From: Prorocentrum cordatum
Lineage: Eukaryota > Sar > Dinophyceae > Prorocentrales > Prorocentraceae
Length of the DNA stretch: 64,000 nucleotides
Assembly (NCBI GenBank): GCA_963575745.1
Contig: CAUYUJ010018656.1
Coordinates: 134,041 to 198,040 of the forward strand
Direction: 5' to 3'
Shown in pieces: positions 1 to 9,716 of the stretch. Numbering within the stretch: position 1 is the stretch's first letter; each line of letters opens with the position of its first letter. Position numbers and translations under genes: made by a program. Under the pieces are notes generated by a model that saw only the letters and a list, made by a program, of their open reading frames with translations, was not told where the DNA came from and ran no database searches.

Positions 1-40
<40 letters not shown>

Positions 41-852
41 GTCATGCTGCTGATGGTGATGATGCTGATGATGCTGCTGATGATGGCGATGCTGTTCATG
101 TTGATGATGATGGTGATGATGATGCTGATTATGAGGCTGATGGTGTTGATGATGACGATGATGATGCCGATGAGGATAATGCTACAGCTGATGGCGATGA
201 TGCTGATTCTGATGATGCTGATGATGATGCTGCTTCTGATGCTGAATACGATAATGGTTGTGATGGTGATGATGATGCTGATTATGATGCTGCTGACGAT
301 GATGACGATGATGCTGCTGATGCTGATGACGATGATCGATAATGATGATGCTGCTGATGGTGATGATGCTGATGACGTAGATGCTACTGCTGATGATGCT
401 CATGTTGCTGATGGTGAGGATGATGATGAGGATGATGATGAGGATGATGATGAGGATGCTGACTATGATTATTATGATGCTGATGACGGTGATGTGGATG
501 AGGACGATGATGAGGTTGATGTTGTTGCTGATGATGCTCATGTTGATGATGATGCTGATGATGCTGATGATGACGATGGTGGTGGTGATGATGCTGCTGA
601 CTACAACGACGATGCTGCTGCTGATGATGATGCGGATGATGATGCTGATGCTGATGCTGATGCTGATGCTGCTGATGATGATGCAGATGATGTTGATGAT
701 GATGATGCTGATGCTCAGGATGAGGCTGATCATGATGACGATGATGACGATGATGAGGGGGGCTGTTGTGATGGTGGTTTTGGTGATGGTGACGATGATG
801 GTGATGGAGGAGGAGGAGGAGGAGGAGGAGGAGGAGGAGGAGGAGGAGGGAG
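1..852 (+). repeat. (GAT)n array passing into (GGA)n
   Basis: A GAT-derived trinucleotide array with frequent GCT, GGT and GAC variants fills the first 780 bases and passes into a pure GGA run at about 806-850. The array keeps a trinucleotide phase, so long frames rich in Asp, Met or His/Ile stay open on both strands. They have no complex sequence and are treated as repeat by-products. Confidence 0.95.
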
Positions 853-1724
853 AAGGTGCAGGAGGAGGTGCACGAGGAGCATGCGGAGCAGGCGGAACCG
901 GCGGAGAAGCAGCAGGAGGCCTGCAGGCGGGAGGCAGCTGGAGGCGGGGAGGCGGCCCAGGGCGGCGGCGGCGCCCGACGGCGCGAGCCCCCCGCGGCGG
1001 CGCGGAGGGCCTCCGCGGGGCGGCGGCCGCGGCCTCGCGCGGCGATGCCCCGCCGGCGGCGCGCCGGCCGCCGCGGCGGCGGGCCGCGCGCCGCGGCGGC
1101 GTGCGCGGCCGCGGCGGCGGCCGCATCGCCGCCGGCGTGCGAGGCCCGCCGCGGCTGCACGGATCGGGCCGGACGAAAGGGGGGGGATTCGGAAAGGGGG
1201 GGGTACGAAATTTGCTGCATGCAGCTGGTTTCGGCCCCACCGAGGGGCCTATGCGTCGATACCTCGTCGCCTCCGGCGCCGGGAGGCGCCGGAAAAATCA
1301 GCTACGTGAGCTGATTCTCAACCCTCCCCTTTACTATCCCCCCCTTTCGCCCGACCCGAACGGAGGGCTCGCTGCATGTCGTTCCTTGGCCGGGTGGCAC
1401 CATCGGGCCACATATTCGACTAGACGTGAGAGTGACCTTTCGCCAGAGTGACCTCTGGTGCGGGCACCGATGGGCCCCCAGATGGCTGAGAACGAAGCAG
1501 GAGCAACGGCTTGCGTGCCCAGGTTTGGTCCCCACGCGGCCTCCAAAAAGCCGCGCACCAAAGGTCACTCTTACCCATGGTCACTCCTGCGTGTAGCCGA
1601 CATATCGGGGCCATTCATCGGGACGGTCGGAATGGGTAGGGAAAGAGTGGGTACGAGGTCCGGCAGCAGTTCCTATGCATATTGAGCAGGAGTCGCTGCC
1701 GGTGTCGCCGCGGCCCTTGTCCAT
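853..1724. other. GC-rich then unique spacer, no gene seen
   Basis: About 300 bases of very GC-rich sequence (runs of GGCGGC and GCCGCG) follow the GGA tract. The rest is mixed single-copy sequence. I see no convincing coding stretch or RNA gene. Confidence 0.6.
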
Positions 1725-2144
1725 TTGAGACAGGAGGCCGCCTGCCCAACAGCGGCCGCTGTTGGTTTGAGACAGCATCTGTTGCTCGATATTGAACCTT
1801 TTTTTTCGTGCCCATTTCGGGCGTCCAAAATGAATGGGCGATTGTGGATGGATGCCGATCCCCCTGAGCCCATCCCCCGAACGCTGCCCCGTGAGGGCGA
1901 TTATATCAAGGTGTCGGAACTCCGCGTTGGTATCATGCGGCTCCAACTCATCCGCAGACATACAATTCAAATGCAAGAACGTCAGCATCAAGAGATAATG
2001 CTAGAGCGCAAGCGTCGGACAAAAGCGTCAGTGAGAGGAGAGCTGGTCGCAGGGACCATCGACCAGCGCGGATGTACGGTATCCGGTGTGCTGGGTCACC
2101 TGCCCCAGGTGCGTGATCGCTTGAGCAGGGCAGGGGGGGCTTGA
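1725..2144 (+). CDS. hypothetical protein, possible exon or gene remnant
   Basis: This 139-residue frame is not recognised. It stands out from its surroundings because from an internal ATG near 1830 the product has mixed, non-repetitive composition: a start MNGRLWMDADPPEPIPRTLP, then a helical basic/amphipathic segment (VGIMRLQLIRRHTIQMQERQ, then LERKRR). The helix could be a short coiled coil or nucleic-acid-binding segment. It ends just before a GGA tract, so it may be truncated. The start shown is the frame limit; the ATG at about 1830 is the likelier start. There is no neighbour context to suggest a role. Confidence 0.3.
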   Translation: MRQEAACPTAAAVGLRQHLLLDIEPFFSCPFRASKMNGRLWMDADPPEPIPRTLPREGDYIKVSELRVGIMRLQLIRRHTIQMQERQHQEIMLERKRRTKASVRGELVAGTIDQRGCTVSGVLGHLPQVRDRLSRAGGA

Positions 2145-2154
2145 ATGGCTACGG

Positions 2155-2290
2155 AGGAGGAGGAGGAGGAGGAGGAGGAGGAGAAGGAGGCTCCTGCAGG
2201 GCCAGGGGTGCACTGACCCGGGCTTGGGTGCAGGATCCTGCAGGAACCCGCAGGATCCTGCAGGCTCCCGACCCCGCCCCGGAGGCCTGG
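2155..2290 (+). repeat. GGA tract plus dispersed palindromic GCAGGATCCTGCAGG repeat
   Basis: A short GGA run is followed by sequence built on the palindrome GCAGGATCCTGCAGG with GGCCAGGG and GACCCGGGCTTGGGTG spacers. The same module recurs at about 9131-9300, so this is a dispersed repeat. Confidence 0.7.
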
Positions 2291-2471
2291 AGGGACCTGG
2301 GTCGGCAGACCCTCGAGGGATAGGGTCCCGAGGAGCCCCGTCGGTCCCGAGGTCTCCTTCCCGCCGGGGGCCTGCGAGCACCGTCGCGGGGGCGACCCCG
2401 GGGAGAAGCTAGCCCCCGGAAGCGCCCCCGGGTCCCGGTACCCGCCTCTTCGCCCGGAAATCCGTTTCTGT

Positions 2472-2642
2472 TTGCGTCGGGCATGTCCGTCTACAGGAGG
2501 AGTGCTGCAGGAGGAGCGCTCAAAACTAGACACAAATGGTCGGTGGAACATTTGTTTTGTTGATCTTCCATTCAAAGTACTTGCTTTGGCTATTGTCATT
2601 TTACAGCCAAGATCCGCCTTGAGGAGGACATGCCTGACCCAA
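2472..2642. mobile_element. MITE-like element, TCGGGC family, copy 1
   Basis: A 171-bp non-coding element with terminal inverted repeats. The left end reads TTGCGTCGGGCATGTCCGTC and the right end, reverse complemented, begins TTGGGTCAGGCATGTCC. The inner part of each end carries CTACAGGAGGA or a close variant. The flanks GTTTCTGT (2464-2471) and GTTTATGC (2643-2650) match at six of eight bases, a decayed 8-bp target duplication. Same family as the elements at 4330, 7975, 13256, 48312 and 48652. Confidence 0.7.
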
Positions 2643-3433
2643 GTTTATGCGTGTCGAGCAGTGGCGAAACGTCCTGGCTTGCCCCCAGGCCCAACAAAGA
2701 ATGTTGTAAGACCTTTAGTGGTCTGCGCGAAGTGTTTTTATAATATGTATGGTCGAGACTGTCATGTTTAGATACATCGGTCTTAGGTTTGAAGAACATT
2801 GCGTTCGTTCTTAGAACACTGCTTCGCTGTAAGAAAAATCGTGGTAGGCCTACAGGAATGCCGATAAGGTCGGTCTCTGCCCAAGTGAATGTGTGTGTGT
2901 GTGTGTGTGTCCGTGTGTCCGTGTGTCCGTGTGTCCGTGTGTCCGTGTGTCCGTGTGTCCGTGTCCGTGTCCGTGCGTGTGTGGGGTGCGTGTACAAAAG
3001 TCGCGTCCCCAGGGGATAGCGTTTTCTTACCCAGCCCCCTTTCCTCCTCGGACATCCAATGTCTCGGGTTTCTCTCAGTACGGGGTCGCCAGAGGTCCAG
3101 ACTTTGTCCCCAGGGCGAGTTCTCCATCTCGGAAATTTGGTTGTTGTTCCGCGAGGCCCCCCCGAGGCCGATCTTGTGAAAAATTCCCGCAGCGAGTTTC
3201 TCGAGACAGTAGAGGTCTGGGTCGGGACCCTCGTCTCTCGTGCCAAGAGGCGCTGGCGACCAGCGACTCGCTGGGGGCGAAGGTGTGGCTGGACCCAGGC
3301 GGCGCGCAAGACGGTGCGGGGCTTCAGGGGGGAGGAGCTTGCCGATGCCCCAGGCCCCCCTCCCCCCCTTCTCAGGCACAGGGGCAGATTGCGGGACTGA
3401 TTCGCGGAGGAAAAACATGCATGAAGACATAAT
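2643..3433. other. spacer with a (GTGTGTCC)n microsatellite at about 2889-2975
   Basis: Mostly unique sequence. At about 2889-2975 it holds a TG run and an octamer array GTGTGTCC/GTGTCC. Frames crossing it are repeat-driven and no gene is supported. Confidence 0.6.
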
Positions 3434-3578
3434 GTTCCGGAGCTCCGCACAGATTTCTTGAATCTGCATCGGGCCCCCCCCCAGCTGCGCCTACGACGCC
3501 GCCCCTGGCGCGCTCCGCGCTCCAGAGGTGAGCTGGGCTCCAGCGCCGACCCAAGAAATCCGCTTGGAGCTCCGAAAC
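3434..3578. repeat. inverted-repeat element, CGCGGATTTCTTGG family, diverged copy
   Basis: The left arm (GTTCCGGAGCTCCGC then AGATTTCTTG) and the right arm, reverse complemented (GTTTCGGAGCTCC then GCGGATTTCTTGG), pair over roughly 38 bases. The centre is GC-rich (GGCGC motifs). It is a diverged relative of the element at 4094-4262. Confidence 0.6.
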
Positions 3579-4093
3579 CTGGTGCGTTATGCAGTTGCTT
3601 CTCTCCCTCTGCTGATTGCAGTCGATTCCGGCATAGTGCTCCTTGTGCGTTTTCCTGCCTCGTCAGATTCGTTGCGATTGCCCCCGAGGTTTGCGCCTCA
3701 TCGGCAGCGGCGGGTATAGGCCCGGCACCACCATGCCTTGCAGCCCTCGAGCGGAGAGTGAAAGCGCTTCACAGGCTGAAACACTGCACAGATCCTTCTC
3801 GATGAAGACGATGTACACGTACACGTTCCGACGGTTCGCGCGGATTTCCTGGATCTGCGTTGCCCCCCCCCTACCCCCCCGACAGCCCCCCCGGCGCCGC
3901 CGTTGGCGCGCTCCGCGCGCTGGGGTAATCGCGCCGCATCGCCGACGCCTCGACGATGCGGCGCGATGCGAAGCTCGATGTCCTCCACGCCGACGGCGCC
4001 GATGCATCGCCGACGTCGCCGGTGCATCGCCAATGCATCGGCGATGCATCGCCGATGCATCGGCGATGAAGCGCGATCCTGCGAAGAGGAAAA
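3579..4093. repeat. half copy of the hairpin family and GCATCGGCGATGC palindrome cluster
   Basis: Around 3835-3860 there is a left-arm half copy (CGCGCGGATTTCCTGGATC) without a clear partner arm. At about 3985-4075 repeated palindromic units GCATCGCCGATGC/GCATCGGCGATGC occur. The same palindrome cluster recurs at about 6885-6945. No gene seen. Confidence 0.55.
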
Positions 4094-4262
4094 CACGCCA
4101 TCAGCATAAACTGTTAGCGCTCCGCGCGGATTTCTTGGATCCGCGCTGGGACCCCCCGGCGGCGCCTCTGGCGCCGCCCCTGGCGCGCTCCGCGCGCCAG
4201 GGAGGAGGGTCAGCGCAGATCTAAGAAGTCCGCGCGGAGCGCCAACAGTATGTTTATGGCGT
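4094..4262. mobile_element. inverted-repeat (MITE-like) element, CGCGGATTTCTTGG family, best copy
   Basis: The arms run inward from about 4094 and 4262. Left: CTGTTAGCGCTCCGCGCGGA then TTTCTTGGATCCGCGCTG. Right arm reverse complement: CTGTTGGCGCTCCGCGCGGA then CTTCTTAGATCTGCGCTG. Pairing continues outward through a CGCCAT..CATAAACTG-like stretch, giving about 55 paired bases around a GGCGCC-rich centre. Related arms occur at 3434-3578, 14963-15048, about 33862-33985 and 34315-34425. It is non-coding and could fold into a long hairpin. Confidence 0.65.
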
Positions 4263-4399
4263 ATGTAATGTATATTACGTTTTTCTTCGTCTAATCCTCC
4301 GACCCCAACTACTCGGACCCCCTCTGGGATTAAGTCGGGCGTGTCCCTCTACAGGAGGAATATTCAAAAGGAACCTAGTATCCTGTCGAAGGACCCAAC

Positions 4400-5850
4400 T
4401 TGATGTAGTTGTGAGTAACGCGTTGTGGGTCCCGCTTCCGGTGGGCCACGCAACGCGTGATGGGGCGTGCCGTCATGGGTGGGGTGGGGGGGCATGCGGG
4501 CGGTCCCACTGGGGCCTTCGGTGGAGCTCCCTGTGGGACCACGACGCGCTGCAGTGGGTTGTGGAGGCGCATGCGGGCGGTCCCACTGGGGCCTTCGGTG
4601 GAGACCCCATATGGGGCCACGAAGCGCTGTACTGTGTGGGGGGGACGCATGCCCGCGGTCCCACTGGGGCCTTCGGCGTCTCTCCCTATGGGGCCACGAA
4701 GCGTTTGGGGGGGACGCATCGGTGTCACTGGGGCCTTCGGTAGAGCTTCCTATGGGGCCACGAAGCGCTGTACTGGGTGGGGTGGGACGCACGCGGACGG
4801 TCCCACTGGGGCCTTCGGTAGAGCTTCCTATGGGGCCACGAAGCGCTGTACTGGGTGGGGTGGGACGCACGCGGACGGTCCCACTGGGGCCTTCGGTGGA
4901 GCTCCCTATGGGGCCACGAAGCGCTGTACTGGGTGGAAGCGGCGCATGCGGGCGGTGCCGCTGGGGCCTTCGGCGGAGCTCCCTATGGGGCCACGAAGCG
5001 CTGTACTGGGTGTGGCGGACGCATGCGGGCGCTGCCATTGGGGCCTTCGGTGGAGCTCTTTCTGGGGCCACGAAGCGCTGTACTGGGTGTGGCGGACGCA
5101 TGCGGGCGCTGCCATTGGGGCCTTCGGTGGAGCTCCCTACGGGGCCACGAAACGCTGTACTGGGTGTGTTGTGACGCATGCGGGCGGTGCCACTGGGGCA
5201 TTCGGTGGAGACCCCCTATGGGGCCACAAAGTGGTGTACTGGGTTGGTGTGGCGCATGCTGGCGGTGCCACTGGGGCCTTCGGTGGAACTCCCTAGTTAT
5301 GGGGCCACGAAGCGCTGTACTGGGTGGGGGGCGGGCGCGTGCGGGCGGTGCCACTGGGGCCTTCGGTAGAGCTTCCTATGGGGCCACGGAGCGCTGTACT
5401 GGGTGGGGGGGACGCATGCGGGCACCCCCACTGGAGCCTTCGGTGGAGCTCCCGATGGGGCCACGAAGCGCTGTACTGGGTTGGCGTTGGGGTGGCGCAT
5501 GCGGGCGGTGCCACTGGGGCCTTCGGTGGAACTCCCTATGGGGCCACGAAGCGCTGTACTGGGTGTGGCGGACGCATGCGGGCGGTGCCGCTAGAGTCTT
5601 CGGTGGAGCTCCCTGTGCTGTACTGGGTATGGCGGACGCATGCGGGCACCCCCATTGGGGCCTTCGGTGGAGCTCCTTCTGGGGCCACGAAGCGCTGTAC
5701 TGGGTGTGGCGGACGCATGCGGGCGCTGCCACTGGGGCCTTCGGTGGAGCTCCCTACGGGGCCACCAAGCGCTGTACTGGGTGTGGCGGACGCATTCGGC
5801 ACCCCCACTGGGGCCTTCGGTGGAGGTCTGGGGCCACGAAACGTGTGAGG
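4400..5850 (+). repeat. 77-bp tandem satellite, about 18 copies
   Basis: The monomer reads roughly GGGGCCACGAAGCGCTGTAC, then TGGGTGTGGCGGACGCATGC, then GGGCGGTGCCACTGGGGCC, then TTCGGTGGAGCTCCCTAT. Spacing measured between adjacent GCCATTGGGGCC sites is 77 bases. Because 77 is not a multiple of three, the frame rotates, so long open frames on both strands here are by-products. Isolated diverged monomers lie at 58318-58470. Confidence 0.9.
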
Positions 5851-5877
5851 GGTGTGCCAAAGTGAGGGGGGTGACGG

Positions 5878-6070
5878 GAGGAGGAGGAGGAGGAGGAGGA
5901 GGAGGAGGAGGAGGAGGAGGAGGAGCAGGAAAAGGAGGAGGAGGAGGAGAAGGAGGAGGAGGAGGATGAGGAGGAGGAGGATGAGGGGGAGGAGGAGGGG
6001 GAGGGGGAGGGGGAGGAGGAGGAGGAGGAGAGGATAGGAAAGGAGAGGAGAGGAGAAGAGAGGAGAGGAG
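5878..6070 (+). repeat. (GGA)n tract
   Basis: GGA/GAG microsatellite, drifting to AGAGGAG at its right edge, inside the long MITE-like element. Confidence 0.9.
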
Positions 6071-6192
6071 AGGATCCAACACCACAGGACGATTGGGAAT
6101 TAATAGTCTGGGGACTTGTTCTGATGTTTTGATATGTTTCAGATTATCCTGAAATCCCCCTGTAGGAGGACATGCCCGACCCAACTCTGGGA

Positions 6193-7110
6193 GGCCTTTC
6201 GCGGAGCGCCGGAAGTTGTGTTCCTTGTGCTGGTATCTGTGGATTTTGTGCGTCCGCTCGACCGGGGCATCGTAGAGGGGGGGCCATCCCAAGGACCTCC
6301 TCGTCATCCTCGTTGTCCTCCTCCATCTCCTCCTCGTCCTCCTCGTCGTCCTCCTCCTCCTCCTCCTTGTCTTCCTTCTCCTCCTCCTCCTCCTCTTCCT
6401 CCTCCTCCTCCTCCTCGTCCCCTCCTCCTCTTCCTCCTCCTCCTCCTCCTCCTCCCCGTCCTCGTCCTCGTCGTCGTCGTCGTCCTCCTCTTCCTCTTCC
6501 TCCTCCTCCTCCTCCTCCTCCTCCTCCTCCTCCTCCTCCTCATCCCCCTCCTGGGGTCAGGCAACAAACCCAGCTGGATGCTCACACTTCCTTCTCCCAG
6601 GAATTGTTGCCTGGAGCTCCAGAGGTCTATGTCCGTGCCGGTCTCTGTGATTCATCTTCAGCGTCCGCTCAACCGGGGTGTCTTAGAGAGGGGGCCATCC
6701 CGAGGGGCCGCCGGGGAGGGCATCGTAGAGGGGGGGCCATCCCAGGGGGCCTCTCGCAGAGGCTTTTTGCCGGGGTATCGTAGAGGGGGGGCCATCCCAA
6801 GGTTCCAGGTCTCCCAGGTGGGGTTACAGATGGGGTCGGAGGACGGCGCCGCATCGGCTCGATGTGGAGATCGTGCTTCTCCACGTCGACGTCGCCGATG
6901 CATCGCCGACGTCGCCAGTGCATCCCCGATGCATCGGCGATGCGGCGAAATCCTCCGACCCCATCTGCCCGGACACCGTCCAGGATGCCTCTCACGGTGG
7001 GGTCGGAACGATCCCAGCTGGATGCTAATATCCCCTTCTCCCAGGAACTGTTTGGAGCGATTCGCCTCCCAACCCCCACCTCCGCCCTCTGCCCCACCGC
7101 TGCTCCCCTG
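6193..7110. repeat. TCC tract and short duplications
   Basis: A TCC/TCG array occupies about 6297-6545. Around it are at least four copies of a module containing GTAGAGGGGGGGCCATCCCA (near 6270, 6680, 6725 and 6778). A duplicated GCTGGATGCT..CTTCTCCCAGGAA segment lies near 6572 and 7018, and a GCATCGGCGATGC cluster near 6885-6945. No gene is supported. Confidence 0.7.
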
Positions 7111-7299
7111 GGGGGCCACGTGCGAACCCCACCCCTACCCCCCACGATTTCTGAGGGGGAGGGGGGGGGGGGTAGGGGCAGGGTTCGCACGTGGCCCCCT
7201 AGGGGCGTAGCGGGGGGGTCGTGTTTGTTTGCAAAGTGACCCCCGCCCTTCCCCTCAGAAATCGTGGGGGGTAGGGGGTAGGGTTCGCACGTGGCCCCC
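7111..7299. repeat. long inverted repeat around GGGGGCCACGTGCGAACCC
   Basis: The arm at about 7111-7157 (GGGGGCCACGTGCGAACCC .. CCACGATTTCTGAGGGG) is the reverse complement of about 7250-7299. A third partial copy (GGGTTCGCACGTGGCCCCC) lies at 7182-7200. The structure could form a cruciform. CACGTG sits in each copy. Confidence 0.75.
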
Positions 7300-7974
7300 T
7301 TTCTCCCCCCGGCTCGAGGTCCTCTTCCTCGGACCCCCCCTGCGGCCGCGCTTCCACGACGGGCCGAGCTGCACGACGGGCCGCCCCCCCGGGGGCCCGA
7401 GGCGCGACTGCCCCGAGGGCAGAGAGTGCGAACACTGCTCAGGAGGGACACGCGCAGACAAGTTCGCCCTCTCCTTCTCATCCTCTCCTCCTCCCCTCCC
7501 CTTCCCCATCCTCATCTTCCTCCTCCTCTTCGGCGGCGCCACGGTGGCCCCGGGCCCACGGCGAAGCAGCAGCGATCATGCAACATGTGCCGGCGGAATG
7601 AGGGAAGCGATCGAACAGCCGTCGATTCCCCGGAGGGTATGGAAGATATGGGAAGCGGAGGGGAAAACGAGCATCCAGAAAGTATGCTACCGTGTACTTC
7701 GGGGATCGTGGGATCTGCGTCTAGTTCTTTGTGTGCTCCTGGGCCCCTTAAGTGCCTCCCTGGGCCCTCTCGAGGGGTGGCGATGAGCCGAGTGGTGAGG
7801 CTCGGGGTTGCGCACGGACAGACACCTCTGACCTCACTGAGAGAGAAAGGGTACCTAACCCGAACAACACAGTGAAGACGTGGCCTCACTCAGGCCCCCG
7901 TCTCTGCATTATGGATAACAGGTTTGGGCGGCTTGGTGCGATACATCTGCAGAACCGTCCCCTTGTCCCTAATG
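7300..7974. other. spacer, no gene recognised
   Basis: Mixed GC-rich sequence with short CT-rich patches. Frames crossing it have no recognisable domain and no supporting context. Confidence 0.5.
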
Positions 7975-8136
7975 TTAAGTCGGGCCCGTCCCTCTACAGG
8001 AGGGATGATAGAAAATAGTCAGACAATAGTCTGGGGACTAGTTTTTTGACCATTTTTTTGAGCATGTGGGGGGTATTTTTGGGGGTATTTTTTATTTTTC
8101 CTCCAAAATGCTCCTGTAGGGGGACGCCCGACCCAA
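7975..8136. mobile_element. MITE-like element, TCGGGC family, copy 3
   Basis: 162 bp between TTAAGTCGGGCCCGTCCC..CTACAGGAGGG and CTCCTGTAGGGGGACG..CCCGACCCAA. The centre is T-rich and contains AATAGTCTGGGGACTAGTT, shared with the long copy. The flanks (CCCTAATG and CCGTGGAT) show no convincing target duplication, so this is an older or rearranged copy. Confidence 0.7.
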
Positions 8137-8139
8137 CCG

Positions 8140-8276
8140 TGGATTAAGGATTGCAAAAAAAACCCTTGGTCGAAGGATTGCAAAAAAACCCAGGGTTTTT
8201 TCGCAATCCAGGGTTTTTTTTTGCAATCCTTGTTTGTTTTGCAATCCTTGGGTTTTTTTGCAATCCTTTGTTCCTG
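8140..8276. repeat. direct and inverted GGATTGCAAAAAAACCC repeats
   Basis: The motif GGATTGCAAAAAAACCC occurs twice in one orientation (about 8147 and 8173) and its complement GGGTTTTTTTGCAATCC several times further on (to about 8273). The set could form a multi-armed hairpin. Confidence 0.75.
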
Positions 8277-8939
8277 GCCCTCCCGACTTAGAGAGATCCC
8301 CTCCCATGAGGCTTCCTGGCTGGCCTCTCGACGGGCGCCCCGAAAAAACGTCGGGGGGCGGCTTCAGCGCGCCCCGGGTCGGCGGCCCCCGGCAGCCCGA
8401 GCGGATGCCCCTCGCGGATGCACCGCCGGGGCTCGATGCCGTTCGGATTTTCGAGATCAACCGCAGGTCGTCGGGAAGAGATTTTGTTTAATTAACAATC
8501 GAATTTTCGAAAACGGTTAGAATTCGAGATCGTTAAGAACTCACTGAAGGTCGCTGCGACCTCGTTTTTTCGAGGTATAGGGTGGCGCTGCGTCCTTTTT
8601 TCGGCCTCCCGAGGGGCGCCACGACGCTTTGCCACTTCCCCTGGCATCGCTCGGCCGTGTGCATTTTTCTTTCGGCGAGGGCCATCCATCGAGGAGCATT
8701 CTTGATCATCTGGCGAAAAAACCACGCGCGAAACCGAAAAAAACACGGGGAATGGACGTCCGAGCGACGGCCAGACCAGCAGAACCTCACCACCTCCGCT
8801 TTACCACTTCCGCCCCGAGTCTGCGGCGCGGAGCGCCCCAGAGGGCGAGGCCAGAGGCGCCGCCCGAGGCGGCGCCCGGGTGTCGAGACCGGCCCTGGGC
8901 TGCTCGGGAGGCCTCGGGAGCCTTGAGACGGGGGTCAAT
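8277..8939. other. spacer, no gene recognised
   Basis: GC-rich unique sequence. I see no domain, repeat or RNA gene. Confidence 0.5.
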
Positions 8940-9105
8940 TTACCAGCCTCGAACGTGTCCCTATCCCTAAGATTGACACGCCAAAAGGCGATGACAATCT
9001 TAGGGATTCGCCCTCAAAAAAATGAGGGAATCCCTAAGATTAGCATCGTGATGAGGAGTTGCCCAGCATAGGGCCTAGGGATAGGGATATGTTCCAGGCT
9101 GGTAA
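8940..9105. mobile_element. MITE-like element, TTACCAGCCT family
   Basis: The terminal inverted repeat of about 31 bases begins TTACCAGCCTCGAACGTGTC on the left; the right end reverse complement begins TTACCAGCCTGGAACATATC. Both continue into CCCTATCCCTA. A nested hairpin lies inside: CTTAGGGATTCGCCCTCA (about 8999-9016) pairs with TGAGGGAATCCCTAAG (about 9023-9038) across an A-rich loop. CAAT lies next to both ends, too short to claim as a target duplication. Unrelated in sequence to the TCGGGC family. Confidence 0.7.
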
Positions 9106-9130
9106 CCAATGCAAGCGGGGTTCAGCCAGA

Positions 9131-9330
9131 GCGCCCGATCTTGCAGGATCCTGCAGGGCCAGGGTCGCATTGGCCCGGGCTTTGGTGCAGGATCCTGCCG
9201 GATCTTGCAGGATCCTTCGCGTTGGCCCGGGTTTGGGTGCAGGATCTTGCAGGAGCTGACAGGATTCTGCAAGGGCTGACTGACCCGGGTCTGGATTGAC
9301 CCGGGTCAGAAGATCCCCGAAGGCCTGCTG
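9131..9330 (+). repeat. dispersed palindromic GCAGGATCCTGCAGG repeat, multi-copy
   Basis: Repeated GCAGGATCCTGC units with GGCCCGGG and GGTGCAGGATC spacers. Homologous to 2190-2275. Confidence 0.7.
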
Positions 9331-9467
9331 AGGAGCCCGGACTCTCTGGGGGGCTGTGTGCGCGCAGCCCGAAGCCTCGACCAACAAACAAGCAACGCCC
9401 TCCACGTTTTCGCTACGGCCCGTCGGGGGCCGTAGCGTATACCACGCAAAGACTCAAGCGGGAATTC

Positions 9468-9716
9468 GTGGCATATGCGCTTAGGTCTGTGGGGCCGCTG
9501 GTGAGGTGGTGTCGTTTGCTTTTTGGTCCAGGAGTCTTATACCTTAAAAGGCCGAAGGCCTCCTCAACGACACTGCGAAGAGCCTCCCCGAATCTTCCCG
9601 AGACCCGCGGAAGCGCCGAGGACCGGTACGTGTTCAACGACACATTGCAGGCGGTCGCGGCGGAGCCGGGCGGGGTGCAGGTGTTCCGGATGTCCGAGGC
9701 GATCGACTTCGCGTGA
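9468..9716 (+). CDS. possible small hypothetical ORF or terminal exon
   Basis: An 82-residue frame. The second half (from about residue 45: ETRGSAEDRYVFNDTLQAVA, then EPGGVQVFRMSEAIDFA and stop) has coding-like composition and no simple repeat. The first half is less convincing and begins in unremarkable sequence, so only the 3' part may be an exon or gene fragment. No domain is recognised and no neighbour supports a function. Confidence 0.2.
   Translation: MAYALRSVGPLVRWCRLLFGPGVLYLKRPKASSTTLRRASPNLPETRGSAEDRYVFNDTLQAVAAEPGGVQVFRMSEAIDFA

Larger units (their letters stand above)
4330..6184. mobile_element. MITE-like element, TCGGGC family, containing a satellite array
   Basis: The left terminal repeat is TTAAGTCGGGCGTGTCCC followed by CTACAGGAGGA. 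The right end reverse complement is TTGGGTCGGGCATGTCC followed by CTACAGGGGGA. The 8 bases CTCTGGGA occur immediately outside both ends (4322-4329 and 6185-6192), a perfect target-site duplication. Family members are normally 154-171 bp; this one is 1855 bp because its interior holds the 77-bp satellite and a GGA tract. The right interior still shows AATAGTCTGGGGACT, as in the copy at 7975. Confidence 0.8.

Noticed and set aside
1-780. Aspartate-rich secreted or biomineral-type protein from the GAT arrays
   Set aside because: Composition is explained by the trinucleotide repeat, with no signal peptide or non-repeat domain, and opposite-strand frames are equally open.
1581-1991. 136-codon minus-strand frame
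   Set aside because: It is antisense to the more coding-like + frame at 1725-2144 and lacks domain features.
4457-5865. Large repeat proteins in the 77-bp satellite
   Set aside because: The 77-bp period rotates the frame, so the long frames on both strands arise from a stop-poor monomer.
7967-8144. Target duplication for the MITE copy at 7975
   Set aside because: CCCTAATG and CCGTGGAT do not match; the element is called on its terminal repeats alone.
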